Shown here: one piece after another, positions 22,221 through 31,379 of the stretch
How positions within the stretch are numbered: the first letter of the stretch is position 1
Layout of the letters: each line of letters opens with the position of its first letter
NCBI GenBank assembly: GCA_964236535.1
Contig: CAXSEF010000005.1
Span: forward strand, 21,417 to 85,416
Direction: 5' to 3'
From: CAXSEF01 sp964236535
Lineage (GTDB): Bacteria; Pseudomonadota; Alphaproteobacteria; Acetobacterales; Acetobacteraceae
Length of the DNA stretch: 64,000 bases
Notes under the pieces: model-generated
Database searches by the model: none
What the model was told of the DNA's origin: nothing
Seen by the model: the letters and a program-made list of their open reading frames with translations, nothing else
Made by a program: the position numbers and the translations under genes

Positions 22221-23447
22221 ATGCACATAAACCCCCTTGTTGCAGCCACCAGTGCCCCGCCGATCCCCGCCGTGCAGGCCTGGATGCGCGAGCACGACAC
22301 CTCGGCCGGGCCCCTGATCGACCTCTGTCAGGCGGTTCCTGGCTATGCTCCGCCGGCTGCCCTGCAGGAGCGCCTGGCGCGCGAAGCCGCTAACCCGACC
22401 AACGCCCGCTACGGCCCCATCCTTGGCGACCCTGCGCTGCAGGAGGCCTATGCCGGCCACCTCGCCGCCCTCTACGGCACTCCGCTGACCGCCGCCAACG
22501 TCGCAGTCACTGCCGGCTGCAACCAGGGCTTCTTCGCCGCCGTTAGTGCGGTCGCCGGTCGCGGCGACGCGGTGATCCTGCCGCGGCCCTGGTACTTCAA
22601 CCACGAGATGACACTGCGCCAGCTGGGTATCGAGGCACGCCCGCTGGCCTGCCGCGAGGAGCAGGGCTTCGTCCCCGATCCGGTGGAGCTGGAACGCATG
22701 TTGACCGCCCCCACAGCGTCGAACGTGCGCGCCGTCGTGCTGGTCACGCCCAACAACCCGACCGGCGCTGTCTACCCCGCCGCTACCATCGCCGCCATCG
22801 CCGCCTCGTGCCGCCGCCACAGGGTCTGGCTCATCCTCGACGAGACCTACCGGGACTTCCTGCCGGCGGATCGCCTCAGGCTGCACGACATCCTCGCCGA
22901 CGCCGACACGCCAGGCTCTGTTCCGCACGAGGCGGTCCGCAGCGTCTGGCCGGAGCACGTCGTCCAGCTCTACAGCTTCTCGAAGGCCTATGCCGTGCCG
23001 GGCCAACGCCTGGGCGCCCTCGCCGCCCCGCAGTCGCTACTGCTGCAGATGACCAAGATCCTCGACTGCCTGCACGTATGCGCTCAGCGCCCGGCACAGG
23101 CCGCCATCACCTGGGCGATAGACGGAGTAAGCGCGTGGCGCGACGCCAACCGCTGCGAGATGAACCGTCGCGGTGATGCGCTGAGCCAGTGCTTCGCAGC
23201 ACTACCCGAGTGGCCCATCGCCTCGCAAGGCGCCTACTTCGCATACGTGCGTCACCCGTTCCGGGGTACGCCCGATTGGCAGGTGGTCGAGCACCTTGCG
23301 ACCCGGCACGGCATTGGCTGCCTGCCCGGCGTGGCGTTCGGCGGCACCGAGGGCTTCCTCCGCTTCGCCTTCGCCAACGTCGACGCCGCCGGTCTGGCCG
23401 CGCTGGCCCGCCGCCTGGGCACGCTGGAACTCCGCATCCAGGCCTGA
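22221..23447 (+). CDS. class I/II PLP-dependent aminotransferase
   Basis: 408 residues. Fold-type I features: RYGPILGDPALQEAYAGHLA, VTAGCNQGFF, LVTPNNPTGAVYP (Asn for the ring), LILDETYRDF (Asp/Tyr pairing with PLP), and YSFSKAYAVPGQRLG with Schiff-base Lys255, then a C-terminal Arg region GFLRFAFANV. It resembles aspartate/arginine:pyruvate-type aminotransferases annotated only as such. ATG 22221 is preferred to 22176 because it gives the usual N-terminus; neither has a strong ribosome binding site. Confidence 0.85.
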   Translation: MHINPLVAATSAPPIPAVQAWMREHDTSAGPLIDLCQAVPGYAPPAALQERLAREAANPTNARYGPILGDPALQEAYAGHLAALYGTPLTAANVAVTAGCNQGFFAAVSAVAGRGDAVILPRPWYFNHEMTLRQLGIEARPLACREEQGFVPDPVELERMLTAPTASNVRAVVLVTPNNPTGAVYPAATIAAIAASCRRHRVWLILDETYRDFLPADRLRLHDILADADTPGSVPHEAVRSVWPEHVVQLYSFSKAYAVPGQRLGALAAPQSLLLQMTKILDCLHVCAQRPAQAAITWAIDGVSAWRDANRCEMNRRGDALSQCFAALPEWPIASQGAYFAYVRHPFRGTPDWQVVEHLATRHGIGCLPGVAFGGTEGFLRFAFANVDAAGLAALARRLGTLELRIQA

Positions 23448-23740
23448 GGCGGCCACGCCGCAAGTCTGTTTCGTTCGCAGTGGGTTCAGAGAGATCGCTC
23501 TTGCGGGCCTGCCGTTCCGGGCCCGAAGCGCGGCGCCAGGTGCTCCCGGGGGATGCCTGACCGACAGCGCGTAGTCCGGACGACGCCGACCAGGGCAGCC
23601 CGACATTGCACACCAAGGCGACACCGCCCGGTCAGACCAACCTGCCGGCAGCGCACCCCGACGTGCCGGAGATCACCGTTTAAATCTTCCTTCACGCAAG
23701 ATGACTAGAACTGCCAGTCGAACAAATCGGACTGGTCAGA

Positions 23741-24697
23741 ATGGCCGCACGGCTCATCTTGATGTTCTGCCTTGTATCGCTGTTGCGGCCGTGTCTGGCC
23801 GCTGCCCAGCAGCCCCCGCCCACAACACAGGGCGCTGCAGCGCAGGACCTCTCGCCACAGACCGCCGCGCCACGGATCGAAGCCGGGGGCTGGGCACCGG
23901 AAAGCGGCAAGCTTCTGGAAACCGCCGGTGTGACACAGCTGGAAGGCGCAGGCGGCGGCGGCCTGGTGCCCTGGGCGCTGATCACCGGATATGGCACCCG
24001 CGACGCAGTCGGCGCCAATGTGCACTATACCTATGTCCGACTGCCCGATTTCAGCCTGAACGGGGCCGGGATCGCCGTCGGCCTGTATGACCGTGTGGAA
24101 CTGTCCTACGCCAGGCAGTGGTTCGACACCGGACGAACCGGCGCGAAACTGGGCCTGGGCCAGGGCTTCACCTTTGCCCAGGACATCTACGGCGCAAAGA
24201 TCCGCGTGCTCGGTAACGCGGTCTATGACCAGGACCGATGGCTGCCGCAGATCGCGGTCGGCGTGCAGTACAAGGTCAACGACCAGCCGGCGGTCCTGGC
24301 TGCCATCGGCGCGAGATCGGCAGAGGGAACTGACTTCTACGTTGCAGCGACCAAGCTGTTCCTGGCGCAGAGCCTGCTGCTAAACGCCACGATTCGCGCC
24401 ACCCGTGCCAACCAGTTCGGGCTGCTCGGCTTCGGTGGCGATCGCACCTCCGGCTACACGCCCCAGGTCGAGCTGTCGGCCGCCTACCTGCTGAGCAGGC
24501 ATCTCGCCTTCGGCGCCGAGTTCCGCACCAAGCCCGACAACCTGCGTTTCGCCCCTGAGGGCAACGCATTCGACCTCTTCGCCGCCTGGTTCCTCGACAA
24601 GCATTTCTCGGCCACGCTGGCCTACGTCGATCTTGGCCGCATCGCCGGGCAGCGGGTGCAGAACGGGGTCTTTCTCTCCCTGCAGGCCGGGTTCTGA
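23741..24697 (+). CDS. DUF3034 outer-membrane-like protein
   Basis: 318 residues with an N-terminal signal (MAARLILMFCLVSLLRPCLAAAQ). The body has the DUF3034 pattern: GKLLETAGVTQLEGAGGGGL, PWALITGYGTRDAVGANVHY, GIAVGLYDRVELSYARQWFDTG, and LGQGFTFAQDIYGAKIRVLG. Alternating hydrophobic strands and a terminal Phe (SLQAGF) suggest an outer-membrane beta barrel. It precedes a cupredoxin and a GGDEF/EAL protein on the same strand, an arrangement I recall from other proteobacteria. Confidence 0.85.
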   Translation: MAARLILMFCLVSLLRPCLAAAQQPPPTTQGAAAQDLSPQTAAPRIEAGGWAPESGKLLETAGVTQLEGAGGGGLVPWALITGYGTRDAVGANVHYTYVRLPDFSLNGAGIAVGLYDRVELSYARQWFDTGRTGAKLGLGQGFTFAQDIYGAKIRVLGNAVYDQDRWLPQIAVGVQYKVNDQPAVLAAIGARSAEGTDFYVAATKLFLAQSLLLNATIRATRANQFGLLGFGGDRTSGYTPQVELSAAYLLSRHLAFGAEFRTKPDNLRFAPEGNAFDLFAAWFLDKHFSATLAYVDLGRIAGQRVQNGVFLSLQAGF

Positions 24698-24761
24698 CCA
24701 GGTCACAGAGACACGAGGCAAAAGCCTCGCAGGCCAGCGCGTCAAGACAAAACAGGACAAG

Positions 24762-25196
24762 ATGATGGATCGGATCGATGCCCCGCTGCCGAGAGGTCCA
24801 ACGGGCGGATCAACATCGGCGTGCCAGTTGCGTCTCGCTCAAGCTCGCGGCATCGCCACCGGGCTGCGCTGGATGCGGGCCGCCCTGCATGCTTCTGTCC
24901 TGGCCATGACACTGGTGGTGCCGGCCGCTCTGGCCTTTGCCGGGCACACGGTTGTGGTCACGCAGCAGGGCCGCCGATTCTCGGTCAGCGAGCTAACGCT
25001 GTCGCCCGGCGACACAATCCGTTTCACCAACGACGACGAGTTCCTGCATCAGATCTACGTCAAGGCGCTCGGGTTCGCCACGGCCGCGGGACAGGAGCCG
25101 GGCGAGCACGTCGACGTGCTGTTTCCGACCGCGGGGACCTTCGAGGTGCGCTGCGAGATCCACCCGAAAATGCTGCTGACGGTCACCGCCCGATAG
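24762..25196 (+). CDS. cupredoxin-fold periplasmic protein (methylamine-utilisation-like)
   Basis: 144 residues. Cytoplasmic-side basic N-region, then a signal/anchor (ALHASVLAMTLVVPAALAFA) and a short cupredoxin: VSELTLSPGDTIRFTNDDEF, LHQIYV with a copper-ligand His, and a C-terminal GTFEVRCEIHPKMLLTV with Cys, His and Met in the C-x2-H-x2-M spacing of a type 1 copper site. ATG 24762 follows AGGACAAG; ATG 24873 would give a shorter, more classical signal peptide and is an alternative. It probably carries one copper and sits between DUF3034 and the diguanylate cyclase. Confidence 0.75.
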   Translation: MMDRIDAPLPRGPTGGSTSACQLRLAQARGIATGLRWMRAALHASVLAMTLVVPAALAFAGHTVVVTQQGRRFSVSELTLSPGDTIRFTNDDEFLHQIYVKALGFATAAGQEPGEHVDVLFPTAGTFEVRCEIHPKMLLTVTAR

Positions 25197-25296
25197 AGAC
25201 TCGAACATTGTGTTTAGACGCCGGAAAGGTCTGCCAGGCACCATCTTTCGGTCGCGGGGCACAGCGATCGACGGCGTGTAGAGGAGCAGCATCAAG

Positions 25297-27684
25297 ATGT
25301 CGATCCGTGCAAAGATCCTGCTCGGCTGTCTGAGCCTTACCCTGGTGACGATCGTGCTTGGGCTGCTGGCACGCTCCGCACAGATCGAGCTTGGGACGGC
25401 GGCGGCGCAGATCTACGACGAAGCGTTCATGTCCATGAATTACCTGCGATCCGCACAGAACATGCTGCTTGGCGTGTCGCGAGATCTGGCCCTTCCCGGT
25501 GCACGCCCGGAGGATCTGCGGCTGCGCGTGATCAACGCGACCGAGGACGTCGACATCGCGCACGCCCGCGCGATGTCGACCCGCGGCCGGCAGATTTCAG
25601 CCCGCCTGCGGCCGGAGATCGCAGCATTCGGCGAGATGATCGGCAACACCGATCAGAGAACTGAGGTTAACCAGCTCCACGCCATCGAAGCGGATTTCGA
25701 CACTGCGGTCGAAATATACGCCGGCGACGGCTATCGGGTGCGCCACGCAGTGGACCTGCTCGTGCAAAGAACCGCCAGGCGGACATGGCTTGCCATGGGC
25801 GCATCGATCGCCGCCGCGCTCTGTATTACGGTCATGCTCAGCCAGGCGATCGTACCCTCGGTCCGCCGAGCGGTGCGGATTGCCATGTCCATCGCCGAAG
25901 GCAAGCTCGACAACGACATGAGCGGTGGCGGCCGCAGCGAGACCGGACTGCTTCTTACCGCATTAAGCACGATGCAGGCCAGCATCTCGCAAAGCCTCAT
26001 CCGTATCCAGATGCTGATGGCGCAGCAGGCCTCGACCCATGCAAGCGAGACCTCGGCGCACCATGCTCGTTTCGAGGCGGCGCTTAATAACATGACGCAG
26101 GGCCTATGCATGTTCGATGAGAACGGTTGTCTCCAGGTACACAATCAACGCTTCGTCGAGATGTTCGGTCAGGCCGACGCAAATGGCACGACCTTGGACC
26201 AGCTGCCGAGCGCCTTGTTCGCGACCCAGCCAGCCGGAGGCAAGATTGCCGACACCTGGAAATCGGTGTCGTTCACCCACACGCTCGAGGATGGCCGTGT
26301 AATCGCAGTGGCACACCAAGCCATCGCGAATGGCGGATGGGTCGCAACCTACGAGGACGTGTCAGAGCGCCGCCGTGCCGAAGCCAGGCTCGCGCACATG
26401 GTGCGTCATGATGCGCTCACCGGCCTGCCGAATCGTACGTTCTTCCGTGAACGAATCGAGGAGAGCACCGGTGACCAACGATACGGTCGTCTCGCGGTCC
26501 TCACGCTCGACTTGGACGACTTCAAGTCGGTGAACGACTTGTTTGGCCATCCTATCGGCGACGGATTGCTGACCATAGTCGCGCAACGTCTACTGAGCTG
26601 CGTCCGTGAAGAAGACACCGTCGTCCGTCTTGGCGACGACGAGTTCGCCGTGCTGCAGGTTTCCGCTGAACAGCCGACCGGTGCCACCATACTGGCCGAG
26701 CGCATCATCGCCACGCTGGCCAACCCGTTCCAGGTGGACGGCCAGCAGATCACGATCGGCACCAGCATCGGCATCGTCGTGGCTGGAGAGAGGCGTCCGA
26801 GCGCCGACGCGCTGCTCAAGAACGCCGACCTCGCGCTCTATCGGGCGAAGGCCGAGGGCCGCGGCATCTACCGGTTCTTTGAGGAGGATATGAACGCGCG
26901 GATGCAGGCCCGTCGGCTGCTCGAGCACGATCTGCGCAGGGCGGTCGAGGACGAGCAGTTCGAGGTCCACTACATGCCGCTGCTGTCGATCGAACATGGC
27001 GACGTCTGCGCTTTTGAGGCGCTCGCCCGCTGGCGTCATCCCGAGCGTGGACTGGTCTCGCCGAACGAGTTCATCCCGGTCGCCGAAGAGATCGGCCTCA
27101 TCTCCCGGATCGGTGCCTGGGTGATGAATCGTGCCTGCTTGGACGCGGCGCTATGGCCGGATACGGTCAAGGTCGCCGTTAACCTGTCACCGATCCAGTT
27201 CCGCAATCGCGAGCTCGCGTCCGACATCGCAGGCGCCCTCTCTCGCTCGGGGCTGCCGCCGCAACGCCTCGACGTGGAAATCACGGAGTCGCTGCTCCTT
27301 CAGGACAGCCAGGTCGTGCTGTCGATCCTCCACGAGATTCATGCGCTGGGCGTGACGATCTCCATGGATGATTTCGGGACCGGCTATTCATCGCTGAGCT
27401 ACTTGCGCCACTTCCCGTTTGATAAGATCAAGATCGACCAGAGCTTCATCCGCAACCTGTCCGAACAGCCCGACTGCATCGCCATTGTACGCGCCCTGAT
27501 CGGCCTTGGCCGCTCGCTCGGCATGGCCGTCGTCGCCGAAGGCGTTGAGACTGAGGAGCAGCTTGAACTTCTGCGGCAGGAAGGCTGCGGCGAGGCACAA
27601 GGGTATCTGTTCAGCGCGCCCAAGCCAGTCTCCTCGGTAATGCCGCTAATCCAAAAATTCGCTAACACCCTAATCGCGGCCTGA
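25297..27684 (+). CDS. membrane GGDEF/EAL protein with PAS domain (c-di-GMP turnover)
   Basis: 795 residues. Membrane helix near 8-27, periplasmic sensor to about 163, second helix (WLAMGASIAAALCITVMLSQ), HAMP-like linker, a PAS-like domain starting LNNMTQGLCMFDENG, then GGDEF and EAL domains. The GGDEF motif is GDDEF (446-450), with the second Gly changed to Asp; the inhibitory site REED (437-440) is intact at the normal spacing. EAL is complete: EAL (574-576), NLSPIQFRN, EITES, DDFGTGYSSLSYL, KIDQSF, EGVET. Phosphodiesterase activity is likely; cyclase activity is uncertain. GAGGAGCAGC precedes the start. Confidence 0.93.
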   Translation: MSIRAKILLGCLSLTLVTIVLGLLARSAQIELGTAAAQIYDEAFMSMNYLRSAQNMLLGVSRDLALPGARPEDLRLRVINATEDVDIAHARAMSTRGRQISARLRPEIAAFGEMIGNTDQRTEVNQLHAIEADFDTAVEIYAGDGYRVRHAVDLLVQRTARRTWLAMGASIAAALCITVMLSQAIVPSVRRAVRIAMSIAEGKLDNDMSGGGRSETGLLLTALSTMQASISQSLIRIQMLMAQQASTHASETSAHHARFEAALNNMTQGLCMFDENGCLQVHNQRFVEMFGQADANGTTLDQLPSALFATQPAGGKIADTWKSVSFTHTLEDGRVIAVAHQAIANGGWVATYEDVSERRRAEARLAHMVRHDALTGLPNRTFFRERIEESTGDQRYGRLAVLTLDLDDFKSVNDLFGHPIGDGLLTIVAQRLLSCVREEDTVVRLGDDEFAVLQVSAEQPTGATILAERIIATLANPFQVDGQQITIGTSIGIVVAGERRPSADALLKNADLALYRAKAEGRGIYRFFEEDMNARMQARRLLEHDLRRAVEDEQFEVHYMPLLSIEHGDVCAFEALARWRHPERGLVSPNEFIPVAEEIGLISRIGAWVMNRACLDAALWPDTVKVAVNLSPIQFRNRELASDIAGALSRSGLPPQRLDVEITESLLLQDSQVVLSILHEIHALGVTISMDDFGTGYSSLSYLRHFPFDKIKIDQSFIRNLSEQPDCIAIVRALIGLGRSLGMAVVAEGVETEEQLELLRQEGCGEAQGYLFSAPKPVSSVMPLIQKFANTLIAA

Positions 27685-28011
27685 GCTCCTGCCGGCTTCG
27701 TGTCGCCTCGATCCTTGGCAACGCTCACGTTGAATGCTGCACTTTATGCGCGTATCAGTCAGCTGCATTGCCGATCCTCCGGCGCCATCTACGTTGTAGC
27801 GGTGCACCCAGTCTCGCAGCGTCTGGCGGTCCATGTCGCTCAGCCGCGCCGCATCCGCATGCCGGGCATCGTCTAGAACCAGAGCCAGTGCGAGTAGCCG
27901 CCATACAACTGAAGGATCGGTCGCATGCCCACATCACAGGTGCCACCAAACCACCACTCCAGCCCAAGCCGCACCTACTCATATTCGAGTCGGAGCAGGT
28001 AGCCGATGATA
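27685..28011. other. spacer after GGDEF/EAL gene, mostly IS630 relic
   Basis: About 330 bases to the next small gene. A decayed transposase fragment fills 27775-27900; the rest shows no gene, and no terminator with a T-tract was found after the stop at 27684. Confidence 0.4.
27775..27900 (-). pseudogene. IS630-family transposase N-terminal remnant
   Basis: Reverse-strand translation gives RLLALALVLDDARHADAARL then SDMDRQTLRDWVHRYNVDGAGG, the helix-turn-helix start of an IS630-type transposase. There is no start codon in context and no catalytic domain, and the sequence breaks off at both ends. A relic only. Confidence 0.65.
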
Positions 28012-28248
28012 TCAGCCGTTTGCCTCGACCGTCTCGCGCGCCTGCTTCAGCCTGTTCTTGAACGCCTCGTAGGCCAGACGGGACGCACTGTCCCCAGTAT
28101 CGTATGCCCAGTGCGCAGTGTTGCTCGCATCGACCGGCCCGAACGGCGCGGCTGTCTCGAGCAACGCCAACAGGTGTGCAACGACGCCCTGCAATACCTT
28201 GTGCTCGGCCTCGAGAATACTCAGGCGCATCAAAGCATCGTCCGTCAA
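28012..28248 (-). CDS. small alpha-helical hypothetical protein
   Basis: 78 residues, start TTG at 28248 after GGGAGTTGAGAT. The first half is a hydrophobic heptad-like helix (LMRLSILEAEHKVLQGVVAH, then LLALLETAAPF) and the second half is Ala/Lys/Arg-rich (YEAFKNRLKQARETVEANG), suggesting a coiled coil. Not recognised by name. It lies between two decayed elements but appears intact. Confidence 0.5.
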   Translation of the reverse strand: MTDDALMRLSILEAEHKVLQGVVAHLLALLETAAPFGPVDASNTAHWAYDTGDSASRLAYEAFKNRLKQARETVEANG

Positions 28249-28733
28249 ATCTCAACTCCCAGATCCGCTCCCCACTAGCGCGGGATGTTCTAAAACTAAG
28301 AAGTAATTGGACCGCAGCCGATCCGCACGCTGGTCCCAGAGCCTGGCCACCACTCTGCGTCGATGCCCGCAGCATATCCGTAACAGCAATGGCACAGGAG
28401 ATTGTTCATCGGGGCTCTTAGTGTCTGTGTGAAATCATTGTAGTCATTGTCAATGACATACAGATCGCCAGTGCCCCGCCTGGGACGGTCGGTTGCCGGT
28501 TTACAAAGGGAACAGCACGTATCCACTGCAACTCCGTCCCTCTTCCAACGTGCTGCCATTGGCTGAAATGATCTTGGAAGGACACTTAGAGCCCGTTTGA
28601 AAATCCACTATGACGCGTTTCGGAGAGCACCAGAGCACAGCAGAAGGCCGGCAGAGGTGAGTTCCCAAACAAGCTCTTAGCGCCATCACCGTCGCTTTGT
28701 CATCCTTTGACTGCGCCCACGGAACGGCGGCGA
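28249..28733. other. intergenic region interrupted by a MITE-like insertion
   Basis: About 485 bases. Reverse-strand frames at 28296-28559 and 28501-28737 have translations with several Cys residues (e.g. CCSLCKP, CHCCYGY) and lower GC than the surroundings, but match no known family. The second frame starts in an ATGA overlap with the upstream membrane-protein gene and is cut after about 20 codons by the insertion at 28589-28676, so it may be what remains of a disrupted gene. Confidence 0.35.
28589..28676. mobile_element. 88-bp MITE-like element with TTA target duplication
   Basis: The left end GAGCCCGTTTGAAAATCCAC and the inverted right end GAGCTTGTTTGGGAACTCAC agree at most positions. TTA flanks both ends directly (28586-28588 and 28677-28679). 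IS5-family elements of the IS1031 group duplicate a 3-bp TNA target, so this is probably a non-autonomous derivative of such an IS. No coding capacity. Its right end resembles the solo end at 6531-6574. Confidence 0.65.
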
Positions 28734-29111
28734 TCATTTTTTGCGCGGCCGAGACGGCTTCCGCTTGCCGAATTCCTTGTTGAGAACCTCGGATTGCACG
28801 TTACCCTTGCGCAGCATGATCCGCGATTTGGTCGGATGCATGCGCTTCACGGCGGGCATCAAGTTCCGGCGCCCCACTCCCGGCTGCCGGCTTGCACTTC
28901 GCGAGCGAGATCGACGCAGCGACATCGCCGCCTGGGTCGCAACCACACCCAACGCCAGCACCGCAACCGCGGCCCCGATCAGACGTGGCCAAGTTCCAAG
29001 ACGCCCAGCTGCTGCGAGCCAAGCCAACTGCAGGACGGCCTGCGTGTCCAGCAGCAATGCGGCCGCGAACACAACGGCCACGAACAGCCCGACAAACAGG
29101 CGCATCTGCAT
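28734..29111 (-). CDS. small two-helix membrane protein with basic tail
   Basis: 125 residues. ATG 29111 after GGGAGATCC gives MQMRLFVGLFVAVVFAAALLL and a second hydrophobic segment (WPRLIGAAVAVLALGVVATQ), followed by a strongly basic cytoplasmic tail (LRRSRSRSASRQPG ... KRKPSRPRKK). The longer frame reaching 29678 overlaps a different gene remnant and has no signal. Not recognised. Its stop overlaps a following ATG (ATGA) at 28737. Confidence 0.45.
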   Translation of the reverse strand: MQMRLFVGLFVAVVFAAALLLDTQAVLQLAWLAAAGRLGTWPRLIGAAVAVLALGVVATQAAMSLRRSRSRSASRQPGVGRRNLMPAVKRMHPTKSRIMLRKGNVQSEVLNKEFGKRKPSRPRKK

Positions 29112-29339
29112 CGGATCTCCCGTGCGGGCCAATGTGGTACCCCGGCAAGACGCATCAAGCCTGGGGCACCGACGACGTTCAAGCCGGGTCCACCAACGCG
29201 GCCGACCGCTGTAGCCCTGCCAACACACCCCGGACCAGGCATCCTCCACGAGCACAATCCCCGCTTTGCTGCATCGCTTCCGGGAAACGCCAGCCGCCTC
29301 GCGCGCTACACTCCACGCAGCGATCATCCAGGAAACCGC

Positions 29340-30228
29340 ATGACACAGCACGTGCCGCTTGACCCGGTCGGCGTCGTAATCGCCGCAGCGGACCACGGTG
29401 CTCAACCAATGGTCGCCCACCTTGCTTGCAAGCGCTTGGCCATCGTCAACGTCGCTTTGTTTGGGCCTCCTGACGCCGGTGACCGTGGCGGGGTGCTGAT
29501 GGACGCGGGCGTGGCCGATACCACCTCGCAATTTGCTGCCGCCGCGGCCAAGCGCTTTGGCACCGACGCTCTTCCGAGCTGCATCGTCCTCACCCATGGT
29601 CGCTTCGATTATGTCAGCGGACTGCCCGGCCTCGCTGAACGCTGAGACGTCGCGGTCTACGTTCATTCCCTCGAACACCCATACCTGAACGGCACCGCAT
29701 CCTATACCGCGCCGGATTCAGCCGCGGGCGGCGGGCTGATGTCGCTGCTCTCGCCGCTCTACCCGCGTCGCCCGATCGACCTCGGCGACGGTCTGCGCAC
29801 CCTTCCGGCCAACGGCATGGTGCCGAACATGCCCTCCTAACGCTGAATTGCCACGCCCGGTCGCTCCGCGGGCCAAGTATCGCTCCGGCGCGAGTCCAAC
29901 CGCACCCTGATCTCCGCCGATGCGTTCATTTCGACCGCACGCGAAGCCGCCTACGCCGTGCTCACCCGGAAGCCGGAGCTGCACGGGCCGCCCGAAATAC
30001 TGCACCGCCGACTGGGATGCGGCCCGGCGCTTCGTTGTCACACTGGACGCCCTCGAGCCAGAGCGGGTGATCACCGGCCACGGCCCGCCGCTGCAGGGCA
30101 AGACGCTGCACATCGCCCTGCATCGCCTCGCCGCGGAGTTCGACAGTCTCGCCGTGCACAACCATGGCTGTATTGTGGAACACCCGGCCCATGCCGCAGA
30201 CGGCAGCGCCTACAAGGTGCCGTCCTAG
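29340..30228 (+). pseudogene. metallo-beta-lactamase-fold hydrolase, decayed
   Basis: AGGAAACCGC precedes ATG 29340. The first frame reads MTQHVPLDPVGVVIAAADHG and LAIVNVALFGPPDAGDRGGV, with LTHGRFDYVSGLPGLAER where the family has HGHFDH, so three metal ligands are altered. A TGA at 29643-29645 stands where relatives have Trp; the same frame continues with DVAVYVHSLEHPYLNG to a TAA at about 29838. Later pieces (SNRTLISADAFIS, REAAYAVLTRKPELHGPP, LDALEPERVITGHGPP) lie in other frames up to 30228. The metal-binding HTPGHTPGH stretch is missing. A clear multi-lesion relic. Confidence 0.8.
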
Positions 30229-30326
30229 CCGCCTTGCCCCCGGCCAGGACCTCGTTTGAACCACGGCAAGGCTCCACGGAGCATCCGTCCGCTTACCCGC
30301 CGGTCGCGGGGACAAGGATCGCAGCG

Positions 30327-31043
30327 ATGCCCAAGGCCATCATCTTCGACGTGGACGGAACGCTCGTCGACTCCGTCGACCTGCACGCCAGGGCCTGGCA
30401 GGACGCCTTCGCTGAGTTCGGGCACGCCATCGCCCTCGGCGAGCTCCGCGGCCAGATTGGCAAGGGCGGCGACCAGCTGATGCCCGAGTTCCTGTCCGCG
30501 GACGAACTGCGGACAAACGGCAAGGCGCTCGACGGCCGTCGTTCCGACATCCTCAAGGAGCGCTATCTCGGGCGCATCAAGGCATTCCCCGAGGTCCGCG
30601 CCCTGTTCGAGCGCATCCGCCGAGACGGCACCCTGATCATCCTCGCCTCCTCGGCCAAGCAGGACGAACTTGCGACCTACAAGAAAATTGCGAACATCGC
30701 CGACATCATCGACGCCGAGACATCCTCGGACGACGCCGAACATTCCAAACCCGATCCGGACATCTTCAAGGCGGCATTGCGCGCCATCCCCGGGCTGCAG
30801 GCCAACGACGCTCTGGTGGTCGGCGACACGCCGTATGACGCACAGGCTGCGGCAAAGGCGGGACTGCGCTCGGTCGGGATGCTTTGTGGCGGCTTCCAGG
30901 AGGAGGCTCTTCGTGCGGCCGGATGCGCCGCGATCTACGCCGACCCGGCAGACCTCCTCGCCCGCTACGGCGATTCGCTGCTCAGCAGCTCGCCACCTGA
31001 GGCTCGTCACGTTCCGCAGGCCGGCCGCACACCGGCCAGTTGA
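30327..31043 (+). CDS. HAD-superfamily phosphatase
   Basis: 238 residues. Motif I is DVDGTLVDS (nucleophile Asp8, acid Asp10), followed by an alpha-helical cap (DLHARAWQDAFAEFGHA), motif II LASSAKQDEL, Lys in SKPDPDIFKAAL and motif IV VGDTPYDAQAAAKAG. This is the phosphoglycolate phosphatase/beta-phosphoglucomutase-like subgroup; substrate not assignable. ATG 30327 starts the family N-terminus; the longer frame from 29958 overlaps the MBL relic. Confidence 0.87.
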   Translation: MPKAIIFDVDGTLVDSVDLHARAWQDAFAEFGHAIALGELRGQIGKGGDQLMPEFLSADELRTNGKALDGRRSDILKERYLGRIKAFPEVRALFERIRRDGTLIILASSAKQDELATYKKIANIADIIDAETSSDDAEHSKPDPDIFKAALRAIPGLQANDALVVGDTPYDAQAAAKAGLRSVGMLCGGFQEEALRAAGCAAIYADPADLLARYGDSLLSSSPPEARHVPQAGRTPAS

Positions 31044-31379
31044 ACCGCTGGGCGGCTAAAGACCGCCGGGCCTCTCCGTCGAGCTCTATCTTGTGTCGGT
31101 CCCGCCGGTTCGCAGACCTTCTGGGCCGCCTTCACGCAGTACGCCCGGATCTGTTCTGCCGTGCTGAACACGTTGTTCATCGTGGCGGTGCACGCGTCCA
31201 GGTGTCTTGGACGCAGTCTGCCGGCGCCGAGTCGGGGGTTCCCGCCGCGCCAGCCGCGAGCCACAGGATCACCGCCGCAAGGGCCGCCTTGCGCCGTATT
31301 TCATCCTCCAGGGCCGATCACCAGCCGGCGCGCATAACGCACCGCAACGGACCCGCCGTCACTCGCCATCGCCACGTTG
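31044..31379. other. spacer with possible decayed small secreted protein gene
   Basis: About 336 bases between convergent genes. On the reverse strand, a hydrophobic segment (KAALAAVILWLAAGAAG) is followed in a different frame by NNVFSTAEQIRAYCVKAAQK, the pattern of a small exported Cys protein with a frameshift near 31190. No start with a good ribosome binding site was found, so it is not called as a gene. Confidence 0.3.
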
